A DNA stretch of 64,000 nt from Filosporella fistucella (Eukaryota > Ascomycota > Leotiomycetes > Helotiales), in NCBI GenBank assembly GCA_030077755.1, contig JAQJZZ010000005.1:1054001-1118000 (forward strand), read 5' to 3'. A program made the translations under genes and the position numbers. Shown here piece after piece: positions 23,003 through 34,583 of this stretch. The notes below the pieces were generated by a model. That model was not told the origin of the DNA, searched no databases, and saw nothing but the letters and a program-made list of their open reading frames with translations. Every line of letters begins with the position of its first letter. Positions within the stretch are counted from its first letter, which is position 1.

Positions 23003-23323
23003 CGTGGAATACCATTGGATGATGAGTAGAAGGACGGAAGGCAAATGTGCATGCGGAAACTGTTTGCAGCTGCTTTGCAAAAACAAGGACCCAGGCAACG
23101 ACAAAAACTGGCCAACACGTTTGAAAATACAAAACCAGTCATTTTTGTACTTGGTGTGCAGTCTGGAGGATATCAAAAGAGGGAGTGCAAACGAATGAAC
23201 GAAGTAATAGAAAGTAGAAAGGCACCAGCAACCGAAAGCCTGTTACTCACCCTGACCATACAAATTCATTATCAACGCGAGATGCCCAATAAACAATCTT
23301 ACATTCATCCTTGCTTTCACAAA
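23003..23323. other. Intergenic
   Basis: 321 bp with no convincing gene; it could include an upstream exon of the small membrane protein. Confidence 0.35.
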
Positions 23324-24064
23324 TCATACACCCTTCCTCCCACAACATCCTTTCCCCTCCTCGGCAACCTTATCAGCCAACTCTTTGCCCCTTTTATCAC
23401 CATCCCCTACCTCGTCCTCAACAACGACTTCACCATACTCTACTGCCTTCTCATCACAGAATCGTGCCATAATCACATCCTTCTCTGACAGGCCAGACGG
23501 AGAATGTGTTGTCCAGCGAATAAAAGTGGTGTTATATATCTGATCAGGTCAGCTGATGCTCGAATAAACATGGGAGACTTGAGAAGAGGGCAGCTATACA
23601 TTAGACCACTCAGGGTGGTGCTTCTGAACTGTACATTGTGTTGCTATCTGATTCATGAACTCCTGCAATTGAAAGGTTCAGCATCGTCATTATATCTCAT
23701 GTTGTATTCGCATGTAAATCAATCGCCTCTTGCAACATGCAAAGAAGCGTCAAAGCTCGAAAGCCGTAAAATGTCGTAACACGAAGGACGAAGCACAAAC
23801 CCAAGTCTTCTTGAATCCCTTAAACTTAAAACTCCTCTCCACCCCCTTCCCACTCTCAATCAACGTCCACTTCCCTCCATTCTCTCGCAGTAATGGCGCT
23901 AGAGCCGAGGTTCCCGTCACGGGATTATAGTTCTCGGAGAAGACTGGTTTCGGTGTTTGAGTGCTCATTGTGCGGGATATGAGTGTGTGAGTAGGCTTTA
24001 GGGATTTGAATATGAGATGAGAGCGGATGTTCCGGGAGAGATGTGATGATGGTGAAGGACGCAT
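23324..24064 (-). CDS. Pterin-4a-carbinolamine dehydratase
   Basis: This enzyme dehydrates 4a-hydroxytetrahydrobiopterin, the recycling partner of pterin-dependent hydroxylases; many fungi keep it, sometimes in mitochondria. Exons 24064..23801, 23662..23600 and 23539..23324 join in phase. The signature KHHPEWSN straddles the second splice region, followed by IYNTTFIRWTTHSPSGLSEK, both typical. Two in-frame starts are possible: 24064 (180 aa, with a basic Ser-rich leader MRPSPSSHLSRNIRSH resembling a mitochondrial presequence) and 23968 (148 aa, cytosolic). The C-terminus has an acidic/basic extension of ~35 aa ending GCCGRKGV, beyond the core fold. Confidence 0.88.
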
Positions 24065-24582
24065 GGTCGTGGGATAATGAGAGCGGGGGTGGTATGAAGA
24101 ATATGCAGGTTCACGTTTTGAGTCTAAGATTTGGATGCATTTACCGAGAATTTGGGGGTTTGGTAGACCTGGATTTCAATTTGCACAGGTTTGGGAATAC
24201 GATATTAAATCGCTTCGTTCTCATGTAGAATAAGATGATGTGGTTCACAATTCGATTGATTGACCTTTGAAAGGTAGTGAAGGTGGTCACTTAAGAGAAA
24301 CATGTTCATCAGAATCTCATGCATTAATTATGGACTAACTTTGTAGTCTACTTGTGGTGTAAGTGAAGCCTCCATTGCGCCCATTCAAAAACGCCGTGTA
24401 GTGACAGACACAGAGCCAGACTAGGAATCCCATTGACTTGTCCGCCCTATCCTACTATGCTGATGCCCGCTCATCTCGACCTGTCTATCTACTGCCTACT
24501 TCCCCTATTCCATCATACGTTCACAGCCCCAGAATGTTATATTATCATTTCCACTGCCATATATACACAACTCTTCGATGAT
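24065..24582. other. Intergenic
   Basis: About 0.5 kb between the dehydratase start and the ERG25 stop; no coding potential is seen. Confidence 0.45.
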
Positions 24583-25550
24583 TTACTGTGCCTTCTTTGC
24601 TTGCTTGTCGAGCTTGGCTTGCTTGCGCTCGCGTCTCTTCTTTGCTGCCTCTGGTCCAGCCTCAGTGTCCATCATATAATCCCACCATCTGAAGCTGCTA
24701 GCATAATTTCCAATGAAACGCTCGTGGTGCACATCGTGATGCTCGGCACCAGCCCAGAAAGGAATAAAATGGCGCAAGCTCCACGGGAAATCGTAGCCAC
24801 TGTGCGCATCGATTGCTTGGAATAGGCGGGCAGCAATCCAAAGGTACATAGTCAAAACGTGAAAGTTACCAGTGACCAGACAGAAGATAATTGGAATCAC
24901 AACCGTTCCGGCACCGAGAACCATGGTTTCGATAGGGGAAGCATACTCGGCAGCGAGACCGAATGGAGCAGAATATTGGTGGTGGATCTTGTGAATGTTC
25001 TTGTAGAAGAAAGCCCAGTGAAATAGGCGGTGCATCCAATAGTGCCATGTATCCTCCAAAACGAAAAAGATGGCAATTTGTAGGCAGATTGTTTGCCACG
25101 ATGGGAACGGAACACCGGTATCCATGCCGCATGATTTCGCCATAGGGTGGAAGAGCCAAATTTGAGGAAGTTCGACAGTGAAATGACTGAGAAGGACCAA
25201 TTTTGTGCATGTCCATTGCTCCTTCATGGTAGGAATTTTCGTATTCTGAATCTTGTACTTGTTGAAGTATGGGATCATATCGATTATGATCCAGGGGAGA
25301 CTTCGGCCAAAGTATACAGCTTCGTGCATAACGAAGCTCATGATTCCGGTCGCGAGGACATCATTTTGCATGTAGGCGTACCAACTCTGTGGCAAATATC
25401 AGTAAAGGGGAATGTGGCGGTCAGTTGCCATCAACTTACTGCCCAGAGTCGCTCGAAAATGTTCAAATGAACGTTGTATTTTGACAGCTCGTTGTAGATA
25501 CCAAAATAGGTCTCTGGAGCTGCCAAAGTGGCATTCTGAAGAAGAGACAT
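24583..25550 (-). CDS. ERG25: C-4 methyl sterol oxidase (methylsterol monooxygenase)
   Basis: This ER-membrane di-iron enzyme removes the 4-methyl groups in ergosterol synthesis, acting with ERG26 and ERG27. Exons 25550..25440 and 25386..24583 give 304 aa (yeast Erg25 309). The three His clusters of the sterol desaturase/hydroxylase family are HRLFH (about 156-160), HKIHH (169-173) and HHDVHH (253-258), between hydrophobic segments (for example [18 protein letters not shown]). The C-terminus is lysine-rich ([13 protein letters not shown]), fitting an ER-retention KKXX-like role. It is divergent from ERG1 over an 823-bp shared promoter, so the two sterol genes can be controlled together. Confidence 0.96.
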
Positions 25551-25766
25551 TGCCGTGGGTGCCCGCAATAGGAAGCTTGAGAGAAGGTGTAGAAAAGAAG
25601 GGATTGAAAATGAGATTGGGATTGTTGAGATTTGGCGCGATAAGTCGATGTTTTATTTAGCGGCTCACACCACAATCTCATGGCGGAAGACCCTGCTGCC
25701 GGGTAGGACTAGTCGTATTCGTAAAAAGGGGTGCAGATTGCTGGGCAGGCACGTCGTTTTGTCATG

Positions 25767-25772
25767 CACGTG
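25767..25772. promoter_or_regulatory. E-box/SRE-like site, ERG25 side
   Basis: CACGTG core within CATGCACGTGATG; on the minus strand it reads ATCACGTGC, close to the fungal SREBP site ATCACGTGAT. It lies 217 bp before ERG25. Confidence 0.4.
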
Positions 25773-26030
25773 ATGCGGCCGCGCCTACACCGACCGGGCA
25801 TTTTCAATTTCAATTCGCAGCATCAGAGGCAGTGCAAGTGGCAATTGACCAACGAAAGGGACTCAATCGAATGTTTCCCCAATTGCCTTTGCCATCTGAA
25901 ATTTGCCTCTCGTACCTGATTTGAGGCATTCACGTTGATTGCACGATATCAAACATAAAAAGCCTGATCAAAATCTAATTCTTCCCAAATTGGCCCGCCC
26001 CTGAGTTGGAAGTAATTTTCCGTATTTCTC

Positions 26031-26036
26031 CACGTG
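26031..26036. promoter_or_regulatory. E-box, ERG1 side
   Basis: CACGTG core in CTCCACGTGGAATC, 338 bp before the ERG1 start. Flanks CC/GG make a ten-base palindrome CCACGTGG. Confidence 0.35.
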
Positions 26037-26373
26037 GAATCGGCTTGTCAAATTTCGTTTCTTCGTTCGATTAGAGGCCAGAGTCGTACCAGCTTGAACC
26101 ACTCCGGCAATCACCGTTCTATTTGTTCAGGGTTCAATTTTGCCTCATCGTTCGACCAACTCATTCCTCAGTCGATACGCATCAGCTCACCTTCGTTACT
26201 TATAATTTGACATGTTCCGATTCCGAGAGCGACCTGCAGGAAACTAATCCCATTCACGCTCTCTACTTTACTCCTTTGTTAGATTCACATGCTCAACAAA
26301 CTCCTAAAAGAAACCCCGATATCCGCTCCCCACCATCGAATAATTCTCGAACAACTCCCACTTTTCCTCGATA

Positions 26374-27873
26374 ATGTCTGCGAGTAACTTTCAAGTGGCG
26401 AACGAGCAGCGGAGACGTCTACATCATGAGGCAGACGTAGTTGTGGTTGGTGCTGGCGTATTTGGTTGCGCCGCTGCGTTTGCGCTGGCAAAGCAGGGCC
26501 GGAGTGTCCTGCTACTCGAGAGATGGTTGACGGAACCTGACAGGATTGTTGGAGAGTTGCTACAGCCTGGAGGCGTATCGGCTCTAGAGAAACTTGGTCT
26601 CGCACACACTCTGGAAGGAATCGATGCCATTCCTGTTCACGGCTATGAGGTGATTTATTATGGAACTGAGGTCGAGATTCCGTATCCTGCAAATGCTGGG
26701 GGAAACGCAAGTGTAGGAAGTCAGGAATATACAAATGAAAAAGGTGGCCGACCAGAAGGCAGGGCGTTTCACCATGGACGTTTCATTTCTCAACTACGTA
26801 AGGCTTGTGCGAGCCAGCCAAATATCACTATCGTCGAGACCGAAGTCACGGACACCATTACAAGCTCACACAATCCCCAAGTCCTTGGCGTCGAATCGAG
26901 AACTTTAAACAAGGAGACTGGAGAAAAGGAGAAGGATTGCTATTTTGGACAGCTCACAATCATCGCGGACGGCTACGCATCAAAATTCCGGAAACAATAT
27001 ATTTCTAAAACCCCGATCGTCAAGAGCAAGTTCTACGCCTTGGAACTAATTGATTGTCCTCTGCCAGCTCCATTCCATGGCACCGTCATACTCGGTGATA
27101 CTTCACCTGTTCTCCTCTATCAAATTGGCACACACGAAACTCGTGCATTAATCGACATCCCTGAGAACCTTCCTTCTGCCTCTCCTGCCAATGGTGGAGT
27201 TCGTGGCCATATGAGAAATGTTGTCTTGCCAGCTCTTCCAAAGCAAATACAACCTTGTTTTGAAAAGGCGCTTGAAGATGGCAAGCTACCAAAGAGTATG
27301 CCAAATAGTTTCTTACCTCCTAGCACGCAAGGACATCAGAAGGGGGTGGTTGTTCTAGGTGACGCAATGAATATGCGTCATCCACTTACAGGAGGTGGAA
27401 TGACTGTTGCCTTCAACGATGTCGTTTTATTAGCGAACTTACTATCGCCCGAACGAGTTCCTGATCTCGGGGACACTGCTGCCATTCAGAAAGCCATGAA
27501 AGATTTCCATTGGCAGAGGAAGAGTCTTTCTTCCATCATCAACATCCTCGCAATGGCTTTATACAGTCTATTCGCAGCCAATGATCGTCAGCTGAGTGCA
27601 TTGAAGAAAGGCTGCTTCTCATACTTCCAAAAGGGAGGCAATTGTATTGACGGGCCTTCAGGCCTTCTCGCTGGTATAATCCGTCAGCCCTTTGTCCTCT
27701 TTTATCATTTCTTTGCTGTTGCATTCCTCTCCATCTGGATTGTAATGTCCGAGACCATGAATAACCTGCTTGGAGTTTGGAAACTGCCATTAGCCATCGA
27801 GGAGAGCGTATTGGTGTTTTGGAAGGCGTGTGTAGTCATCTTCCCATTCATCTTTAGCGAGTTGAGAGCATAA
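26374..27873 (+). CDS. ERG1: Squalene monooxygenase (squalene epoxidase)
   Basis: This ER and lipid-droplet flavoenzyme converts squalene to 2,3-oxidosqualene, the first oxygen-requiring step of sterol synthesis and the target of allylamines. Intronless, 499 aa (yeast Erg1 496). The N-terminal FAD motif is VVGAGVFGCAAA (about 25-36), then RIVGELLQPGG, and the second FAD site GDAMNMRHPLTGGGMTVAF begins near residue 329. Two hydrophobic segments lie at the C-terminus (LFYHFFAVAFLSIWIVM and a final one). All family signatures look intact. It is transcribed away from ERG25. Confidence 0.97.
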   Translation: MSASNFQVANEQRRRLHHEADVVVVGAGVFGCAAAFALAKQGRSVLLLERWLTEPDRIVGELLQPGGVSALEKLGLAHTLEGIDAIPVHGYEVIYYGTEVEIPYPANAGGNASVGSQEYTNEKGGRPEGRAFHHGRFISQLRKACASQPNITIVETEVTDTITSSHNPQVLGVESRTLNKETGEKEKDCYFGQLTIIADGYASKFRKQYISKTPIVKSKFYALELIDCPLPAPFHGTVILGDTSPVLLYQIGTHETRALIDIPENLPSASPANGGVRGHMRNVVLPALPKQIQPCFEKALEDGKLPKSMPNSFLPPSTQGHQKGVVVLGDAMNMRHPLTGGGMTVAFNDVVLLANLLSPERVPDLGDTAAIQKAMKDFHWQRKSLSSIINILAMALYSLFAANDRQLSALKKGCFSYFQKGGNCIDGPSGLLAGIIRQPFVLFYHFFAVAFLSIWIVMSETMNNLLGVWKLPLAIEESVLVFWKACVVIFPFIFSELRA

Positions 27874-28839
27874 GCAGTGTAAGAAGCGAAGGAGGAAGCG
27901 GGAGGAACGAAATCATGGTTGCATTTTGGGATCTGCGTCTCTTAGGGCGTTTTGTATGAATATACCTCAGCGAGCATGGGAAGTGGCGTTCGGCGTGTAT
28001 GGAGCAGTCCATACCCTCTCTAATCAGTCTGTCTGATAATATAATCTTAATAAGGTCTCCGTCCCAGTATGCAAATGATTGCTCGTGAGATTGCGTAAGT
28101 GTTGAGTCAAAACAGTGATTGTTGCTCTCTGCACAGCACGGAAAATTTATCACATCTGAATCAGAAAAGTACGGGAAATGAGTAAAGGAAAGTTAAAATC
28201 CCATGCTCTCACAGAGCTAGTTTGAAAAGGCGAATCGATTTCCATTATGTCGTTCTAGTTTGAATGTGTGTCCCAAGAACGAACAGCTGTTACAGAACGA
28301 ATACTACACTCCAATCAAGATTAGACATAATAACGTTTGTATTTGAAGCGGAGGTGTAGATTGTAGTAATTGTGGGGCTCTGTCAAAAATCAGTTCCGTT
28401 CGTGATTCGAAGCAGTGCTTCATCATGACGAACATTCAAGATTTTGCAGCCACTACTAAATGATCTCATTTGATATCTGGCTACTTGATTACAAGATGGT
28501 CTTTGTCTTTCGAGGTCTGTGGGTCAGTGCACTCAGTTCCATAATGGTACATCACATATCACTGTATACAGAGGAACGAAGAAGGATTGATTATAGAACA
28601 AATAAGATTTGGTATCATAAACGACTACTCCCGCCAAACAATCCATCCATACCATTGCCATATACAAGAGCCACCGCTTCAAAAACAGATTCCCTGCCAT
28701 CCATGCCACAACACCATCTGCTCGCTCTGGAAGCCCCTATATACTACCAGAGTATCTCGTCAGAAAACCATCGCTCAATCCCAGCTATGCCCCCAAAACG
28801 CCCTCCTATGAGTAACCATGACGGGAATAAAATTTACTT
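27874..28839. other. Intergenic between ERG1 and the Ser/Pro-rich gene
   Basis: About 1 kb in convergent orientation. A 127-codon open frame at 28460-28843 has no recognisable feature. No repeat or RNA gene is seen. Confidence 0.45.
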
Positions 28840-31507
28840 TTAGTTTGATGCAACGCTAACACGTTCTACCACCACTCTCTCGCTCTTTCGGTGTTGTAGT
28901 TCTCGTTCTCCTCGGGCGGGTGAATTTTCTCTCACCACAAGCCCAACTCGGATTTCTCCAATCTGATTTGCGCTCGCCTCTTTCTGTCTCCTGCGCTCGG
29001 CAAGACCCATGTGATTCTGCTTGAGCGTTGCCGTTGCTCCTGCCCATGCCTTCTCTCGCTCTCCGACATCGTCACCAACGACTACAAGTGTAGGCGTACT
29101 AGGCTTCACGCCCGCGACCAGCTTTCCTTTGTCCTCATTCTTCCCCCTCACCGCAGCTCGTTCGCTCTTCTCTGACCTTGGACTACCGGCCTCCTTTGCA
29201 GCTACGGCCATAGCTGTCAGCGGGCTAGAAACCTTGCCAACAGAGATTCCATTCGCCGGAGTAGGAAAGTTCTGTCCTTGGCCATGCCCATTACCAATAG
29301 GAGCACCAATTCCACTAGCAGGAGTTGGGAAATTTTGTCCACCAATGACCCGTTCGCCGTTTCCATTGACATTGATACGCTTGAGACTGCCTGTAGCTTT
29401 AATACTGGTTTTGATGGGAACCAGAAGTTGCCGTTGCTGACGAGACACAGATATCTGACGAGCGATTGAGACATCCGCTGCAGTCTTTAGTCGTGCCTCA
29501 GCCTCGTCGTTCTCAGCTTCATTGCGTGAAGACTGTTGAATTGCATCTTTCTGAGGAGCTCGGCGGGGAATCGATGATGGTGGTGGATTAGTTGTGGTGC
29601 CGCTTCTAGAACGGGTAGTTGGCGGCCGTTGAGAAAGTGTTGCTGCTCGTGCTCGCACACTATTTGTGGCAGGTGGAGATTGAATTCGGACTTGTGGTTT
29701 TGGTGCCGAGCTCGAAGTCGAATTAGCGCTTGGTGGAGTAGAGACAGTAGATGCTGATGTCGATGAGTGGTCTGAGCCTGAGTTTGATGAAGCGGATATA
29801 GAAGAGGCCGGTGCATGACTGTGCACAGGTTGAACCATTTGCCAGTGAGGTTCAGGAAGCTTAGGTTTCAAAGGTAAAGGAGCTGGATCGTAGACATCCT
29901 CGGCTTCGGTATCGCTGGTATCATCGAGGGTGAGATGAGACTGCTCGGGTGACCATTTTCTGTCTTTCTCCAGTGATGGCATTTTCGATACTTTTTGTTC
30001 TGACTTTGTCTGTTTTTGAGTTCTTGATCTCTCACTTGACTCTCGTCCTTCAGATACCATCTTATCATGAGCACCTGATGACAAGAGTGTCGAATGAGCT
30101 TCGTTTTCGGGGCCTGGGGCAAATGTTGGTCGTGCTGGTGACATTACTGCAGGCGAAGTGTTCGATCGTCGAAGGTCGTTGGAAGCACGAGTCCGAGATG
30201 AAGGCGAAGCATCCCTTATTCGGGAAGGCGTGCTTGGAAAGAGGGAAAACGATGGGCTTTGTGTTTGCTGAGGCAAACTCTTTACGGGTTGCGGTGAGGT
30301 CGCTCGTCGTGGCATTAGTTGCCTGGATTTTTCTTCTAATTCACGTTCCTATCATCCACCATTAGAACCAATCATTGGAAGGAGCCCAATGGACATGAGG
30401 GCTAACCTTCGAAGCTAAGGCCTCGTTGACGGTTTTCAATTTGTCAAGCGTTGCTTGCCGCCTTGCAAGAAGTGAAGATTGTTGTGATGCAGGCTTCTGT
30501 AGCACACTGCCAAACATGATGCTATAACGTTCCATCTGGGTGGAAGGAATTTCAACATCAAGAAATCCCCTAGAACCAGAATTTGACATGTCATTGAGAA
30601 CACGTCCATCCAGAGTTATTTCGGGAGTAACAGCATTATTCCTGTTTCCCTCCAAGTCAAAACGGAATGGCACCGTGTTTGATCTTGTCATCTCTGGCTT
30701 CGTTTTTGTGGATTTCCTCGAAGAGTTGGACCGACCGCGACCACGGGTCTTTGGCTTTTCATTAGACTCCGTATTATGGCCAAAATCAAATTCTGCTTCC
30801 ACATTTCGTTGTGGCGACGCTTCGGGTTGAAGCTGATAGAAGGCAGGCTGCGGCTTCTTTGCCCCTCCAAAAAATCCCCCAAGAAGCTTCCATCTGCTTG
30901 CTTTCTGTTTCAGTACAGGAGGGGAATTGCTGGAGCCCTCCACTAAACTGTCCATTTGATCCGGTGAAGCGTATCTAGTGTGTAGTTCTGATTCTTGTTG
31001 CCATGTGGTCGGTGGATGTGCTGGACTTCCGAGAGCCATGCCAATTGGTTGGCCTGCGACTTCCATCTTAGCAGAGGAAGCTGTAATTTCCATAGACTCC
31101 GGTGTTGAAGGTCGAGTCAGTGCCGACTTTAGAGGAAGTCGAAGAGGAGGTGACGACTTGGGTGAAGTTGCAGGTGTCGGGAGAGAACCCGGAACGGGGA
31201 AGTTGTAAAAAGTCGTCCCTTTTCCATGCGCCGCGAGAGGATTGAAGTGAAGATCGTCCTTCGTTTCTCTCTTCTCGGCGTTTCTACGCTTTTGAAAGCT
31301 TGAGGCAGGTCCAGCAGAAGTGCTTGGTCGTTCTGGAAGCTGCTCCTGGTTTTGTTGACTGAATTCAAATATGTTTCCAACCTTTTTCTCGATGGACTTG
31401 GCCTGTGCCTCTTCTGATACACGAACTGGCGCACTAGGAAATTCAGCGTCTCGACTTCTCGCTCCCAGTCCTAACTGGGCCCACATCGACTTCGAAGTCT
31501 TGACCAT
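28840..31507 (-). CDS. Large Ser/Pro/Thr-rich hypothetical protein, 869 aa
   Basis: Two long open frames are one gene: exon 1 31507..30407 and exon 2 30348..28840 join in phase across a 58-nt intron. The joint falls inside a predicted coiled coil (ATLDKLKTVNEALASK followed by ERELEEKSRQL). The protein is mostly low-complexity, rich in Ser, Pro, Thr and basic residues, with a short conserved-looking start (SKSMWAQLGLGARSR), a basic RSNSSRKSTKTK patch and acidic DDTSDTEAEDVYDP. There is no signal peptide, membrane helix or enzyme motif. The style matches scaffold or septation proteins of filamentous ascomycetes, but I cannot name a family. The start at 31507 was chosen because the upstream in-frame extension is unlike a protein. 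Confidence 0.72.
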
Positions 31508-33859
31508 GTTTGCGGAAGGATCAGTTTGTTTGAGGGATGATTGGTGGATCTGACTGTCGTCTCCGAAGTGACAAATTTGTATGAAACGACCAACCAAGGT
31601 GTTTATGCTATTGAAAAAGAACGATATAAAGGAGTGGACAGGCTCGCCAGGAAACCCAGTTAATTTTATGAATAAGATGCAGAAAAGAGGGTCGCGCAAG
31701 CAAAGCAAGCAGTTGGCAACGAAGAAAGTTCGAGGAAGTAATTTACTTATCTACATGCTCATCAGCCCTGCACTCGAAGGCGCTGATTGAGATGTTTGAG
31801 GTTGATGGGATGGTAAATTGATTACAGGTGGCAGGTTGATCGCCGCCTGGGATTAAGGTGCAAGAGTGTGGAGATGCCGTTGAAGTCTGACAGGGACGAG
31901 CAGAGGAAGGGGCACATTCTGGAAGAGAGAGGTAACGAAAGGTGGACCCTTGATCTCGAAGGTGTCAGACAAGGATAAAGAGGTCCGCATTAATCTTACA
32001 AAGACCCAATTGCAGGGGCTATCAACGGATTCATCAGAGATGAATATATCCAAAATTGCGGCTGTCGTAGAAATGTAGAGAGACGCGAGCAGCTGGTGTC
32101 AACAATGTTGCAGCCCCCATCAAGCAGTCTTGGAGCTATAGAAGTGGTGGTTTATACGTGAGGTGAAGAGGCAGTTCGGGAGCCATTCCTCTGCTAAGTC
32201 GAGATGTCAATTTTACGAAGTCGCGTGTTGTTGCTTGGCGAAGGCAGGGGAAATTCGAGGGAAGGATTCGCTTCTGGTCCGTGGTGAGGGAGAAAGGACG
32301 ACGATCCGACAGATGATGAGATGAAACGGAATGAACGTGCTCTATCTTCCGCATGTGTCGCAAGATTTCACCAACGAGGATCGGGGCGTTGTTGCCAGTT
32401 GGTCTGTGATGTGAGCATTATGACGATTTATCGAAAGCAAATCGAAACTTGCTGCAGGAGGTCTCTGCTGGCCGAGCCAACATCTAAATCTAGGCGATCC
32501 CCTTCATCAAATTGATCTCTCATGGCATGGCCCACCTTCGAGCATTGTGTGGAGCTGGTGCAAGATCACGGCTGACAGAATCGGGATGCATTGTCCATTT
32601 AGACTTTCCATAGAGGCGCCGTGCTTCATGACGAGATTGCGGTTGTAAAATTATTCAAATTTTCGGAGCCGTTAGGTCATCTGATATCGTATGAAATCTA
32701 TCTGGAAATGGCGCCAGTTTCAAAGTTTCTGTTACAGCACGAGCATTTGCACCAGTGCGATTGGCCAGCTTTAAAGATTTCCCCTGCTTGGCCATAGCAG
32801 TCGATCCTAAGAAGGTGACCGTGGCGCGGCGCAATGATCGTCTTTCTGAAAGTTGTCTTTGAAAATTTCTGGATCTGGTATGATCTTCCGTGTTTATAAC
32901 TTCATCGACTTCCAAGATAGGAGATCTTCGAAGATACCGAAACAAGATCAAATGTGTCTGCAATTCCCCGCATTTTTGTTTGCTGTTCTCCTGAGCTTTC
33001 GAATATTGGATCCAGAATATAACTCCATAATTTCAGCCAGCGGAGAGGCAAGCAGTCTGTCCGGCTGGTATTTTCCCATCTTTCTCGAAGCTTTCATGCA
33101 CACGGTGAGTTGGACGCGTCGGATCGAATCCAAAGATCCAGCAATCTGGCACTCATGTTGAGCTGCAGCTCGTCAAAGGTATGAAAGGGAGAGCTTCTTC
33201 CGTGGGAGGGAGAGCCGTGCAGAGGAATTGAGCCTGGCACTCTGCCTGGTATCCTGCAAATTCCAAGGGTGGAAACCTTCTAGAATGGAAAAGCAACAGC
33301 ACAGATTTATCTGAGACTGGAATCGATTTGCATCAGAGGGTAAATGCACAATAATGTGAGGTTGCTGAATGGATTATGCGTTGTTGCGAGTTGCATTGCG
33401 GTCCGCGCCGGGAGCATGGCTTGACCTTGAGCGTTCTGTATTGAGAGAGGGACATTCCCCATAAAATAACGTGACCTGTAGTATTCTCTTCTGCGGTGGC
33501 AATAGCAAACCTCTGACGCTATTGAAACCGCTCAACTTTTATGATTTTGATCTAGAAATAGGAAATACAAATTAAATCTGTTTAGTGATTAACTATTTGT
33601 ATTCGTTCGAAAAGGGGAATTTTGCAACGTCGAAATTTGCATTTCGTTGCTCCAAATTCCTAGCCGCCAATTTCACCCCACCAAGACGAAGCACCTTTCG
33701 CTTACACACTAAACTTCTTCGGCCTCGAAACTGCTATCACAACATCAACAGACCAACTCCATCAGGCAACAGTTGATTACCACTTCTTGTTGTTTAACCT
33801 CAACCTCATACATCTACTGCCACTTTTTGCTTTTCCAAGTTTGTTCAGAAGCTTCCAAG
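31508..33859. other. 2.35-kb intergenic region
   Basis: This is the largest gene-free stretch among the housekeeping genes; it lies between divergent starts (Ser/Pro-rich gene and profilin). All open frames are at most about 100 codons and unlike proteins. It probably holds long promoters and 5' leaders. The last 300 bp before profilin are T/C-rich. Confidence 0.45.
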
Positions 33860-34583
33860 ATGTCGTGGCAAGGTATTCCAACCCCACCTCACCTCTACTT
33901 ACCCCTCCTCGAGCTGTGCTAACCTGAAGATAGCATATGTTGACTCTAGGTATGTTACGATTCGAATTCAAAGCCGCGGCAAAACGAGAAGCTGTAACTG
34001 ACGGTATCGTAGCATGATTGGCAGTGGCCATGTCGATAAGGGAGCCATCTACAGCATCGCGGGTGACAGCAAGTGGGCTGCCAGCGCGGGCTTCGATGTA
34101 TGTTTTACATTGCCTGTGCCTCACCTTCATCTCTCTATGAGCGAAACTAGTTTTGAGTCTGGGGAAAGGCGGGATGTGAGGCAGGATTTGGATAAATAGG
34201 ATACTGATATTGGATAGGTTTCTGCCACTGAAATGAAGGAAATAGTTGCTGGATTGAGTGGAAAGGTGGACGCTCTATACTCTGAAGGTCTGCATGTGGC
34301 TGGAGAGCGATATGTTCTCACAAAGGCAGAGGATAGAAGTCTTTACGCAAGGAAGGTAAGCTTGCACCATCTCCTCTCAAAATATTCTTGACATTGCCTT
34401 TAACCAGTACTCGAATCCTCAAACTATGACTAACATATACGCTCACAGGGCCGAGATGGCGTTGTCATTGTCAAGACCACTCAAGCTATTCTGATCGCCC
34501 ACTACAATGAGACCATGATTGCTGGGAACAGCGCAACAACTGTCGAACAATTGGCCGACTATCTCATCAAGACCGGTTATTAG
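33860..34583 (+). CDS. Profilin
   Basis: This actin-monomer-binding protein promotes formin-driven filament growth and binds poly-proline and PIP2. Five exons: 33860..33872, 33934..33949, 34013..34097, 34218..34355, 34449..34583; 128 aa, the usual length. MSWQAYVDSS at the start, IGSGHVDKGAIYS, KAEDRSLYARKGRDG and the C-terminal EQLADYLIKTGY are all diagnostic. Exon 2 is only 16 nt. The coding sequence begins with 13 nt in exon 1, a layout common for fungal profilins. Confidence 0.96.

Larger units (their letters stand above)
25551..26373. promoter_or_regulatory. Shared bidirectional promoter of ERG25 and ERG1
   Basis: 823 bp between the two divergent start codons. Both products are oxygen-requiring ergosterol enzymes. 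The sequence holds two CACGTG E-boxes (25767-25772 and 26031-26036), the core bound by SREBP-type bHLH factors such as SrbA/Sre1, and a TCGTATT at 25713-25719, one base from the yeast Upc2 element TCGTATA. There is no intervening gene. Confidence 0.6.

Noticed and set aside
18460..27873. Secondary-metabolite cluster around the P450
   Set aside because: No polyketide synthase, peptide synthetase, terpene cyclase or transporter gene is nearby; the ERG genes are primary metabolism.
28460..28843. Plus-strand 127-codon frame between ERG1 and the Ser/Pro-rich gene
   Set aside because: Overlaps the 3' end of the minus-strand gene, has no domain and a low-complexity appearance.
29021..29440. Plus-strand 139-codon frame
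   Set aside because: Antisense to the coding sequence of the 869-aa protein; a composition artefact of Ser/Pro-rich codons.
32655..33161. Frames of about 100 codons on both strands in the 2.35-kb interval before profilin
   Set aside because: They overlap each other, lack motifs and splice logic; most likely chance.
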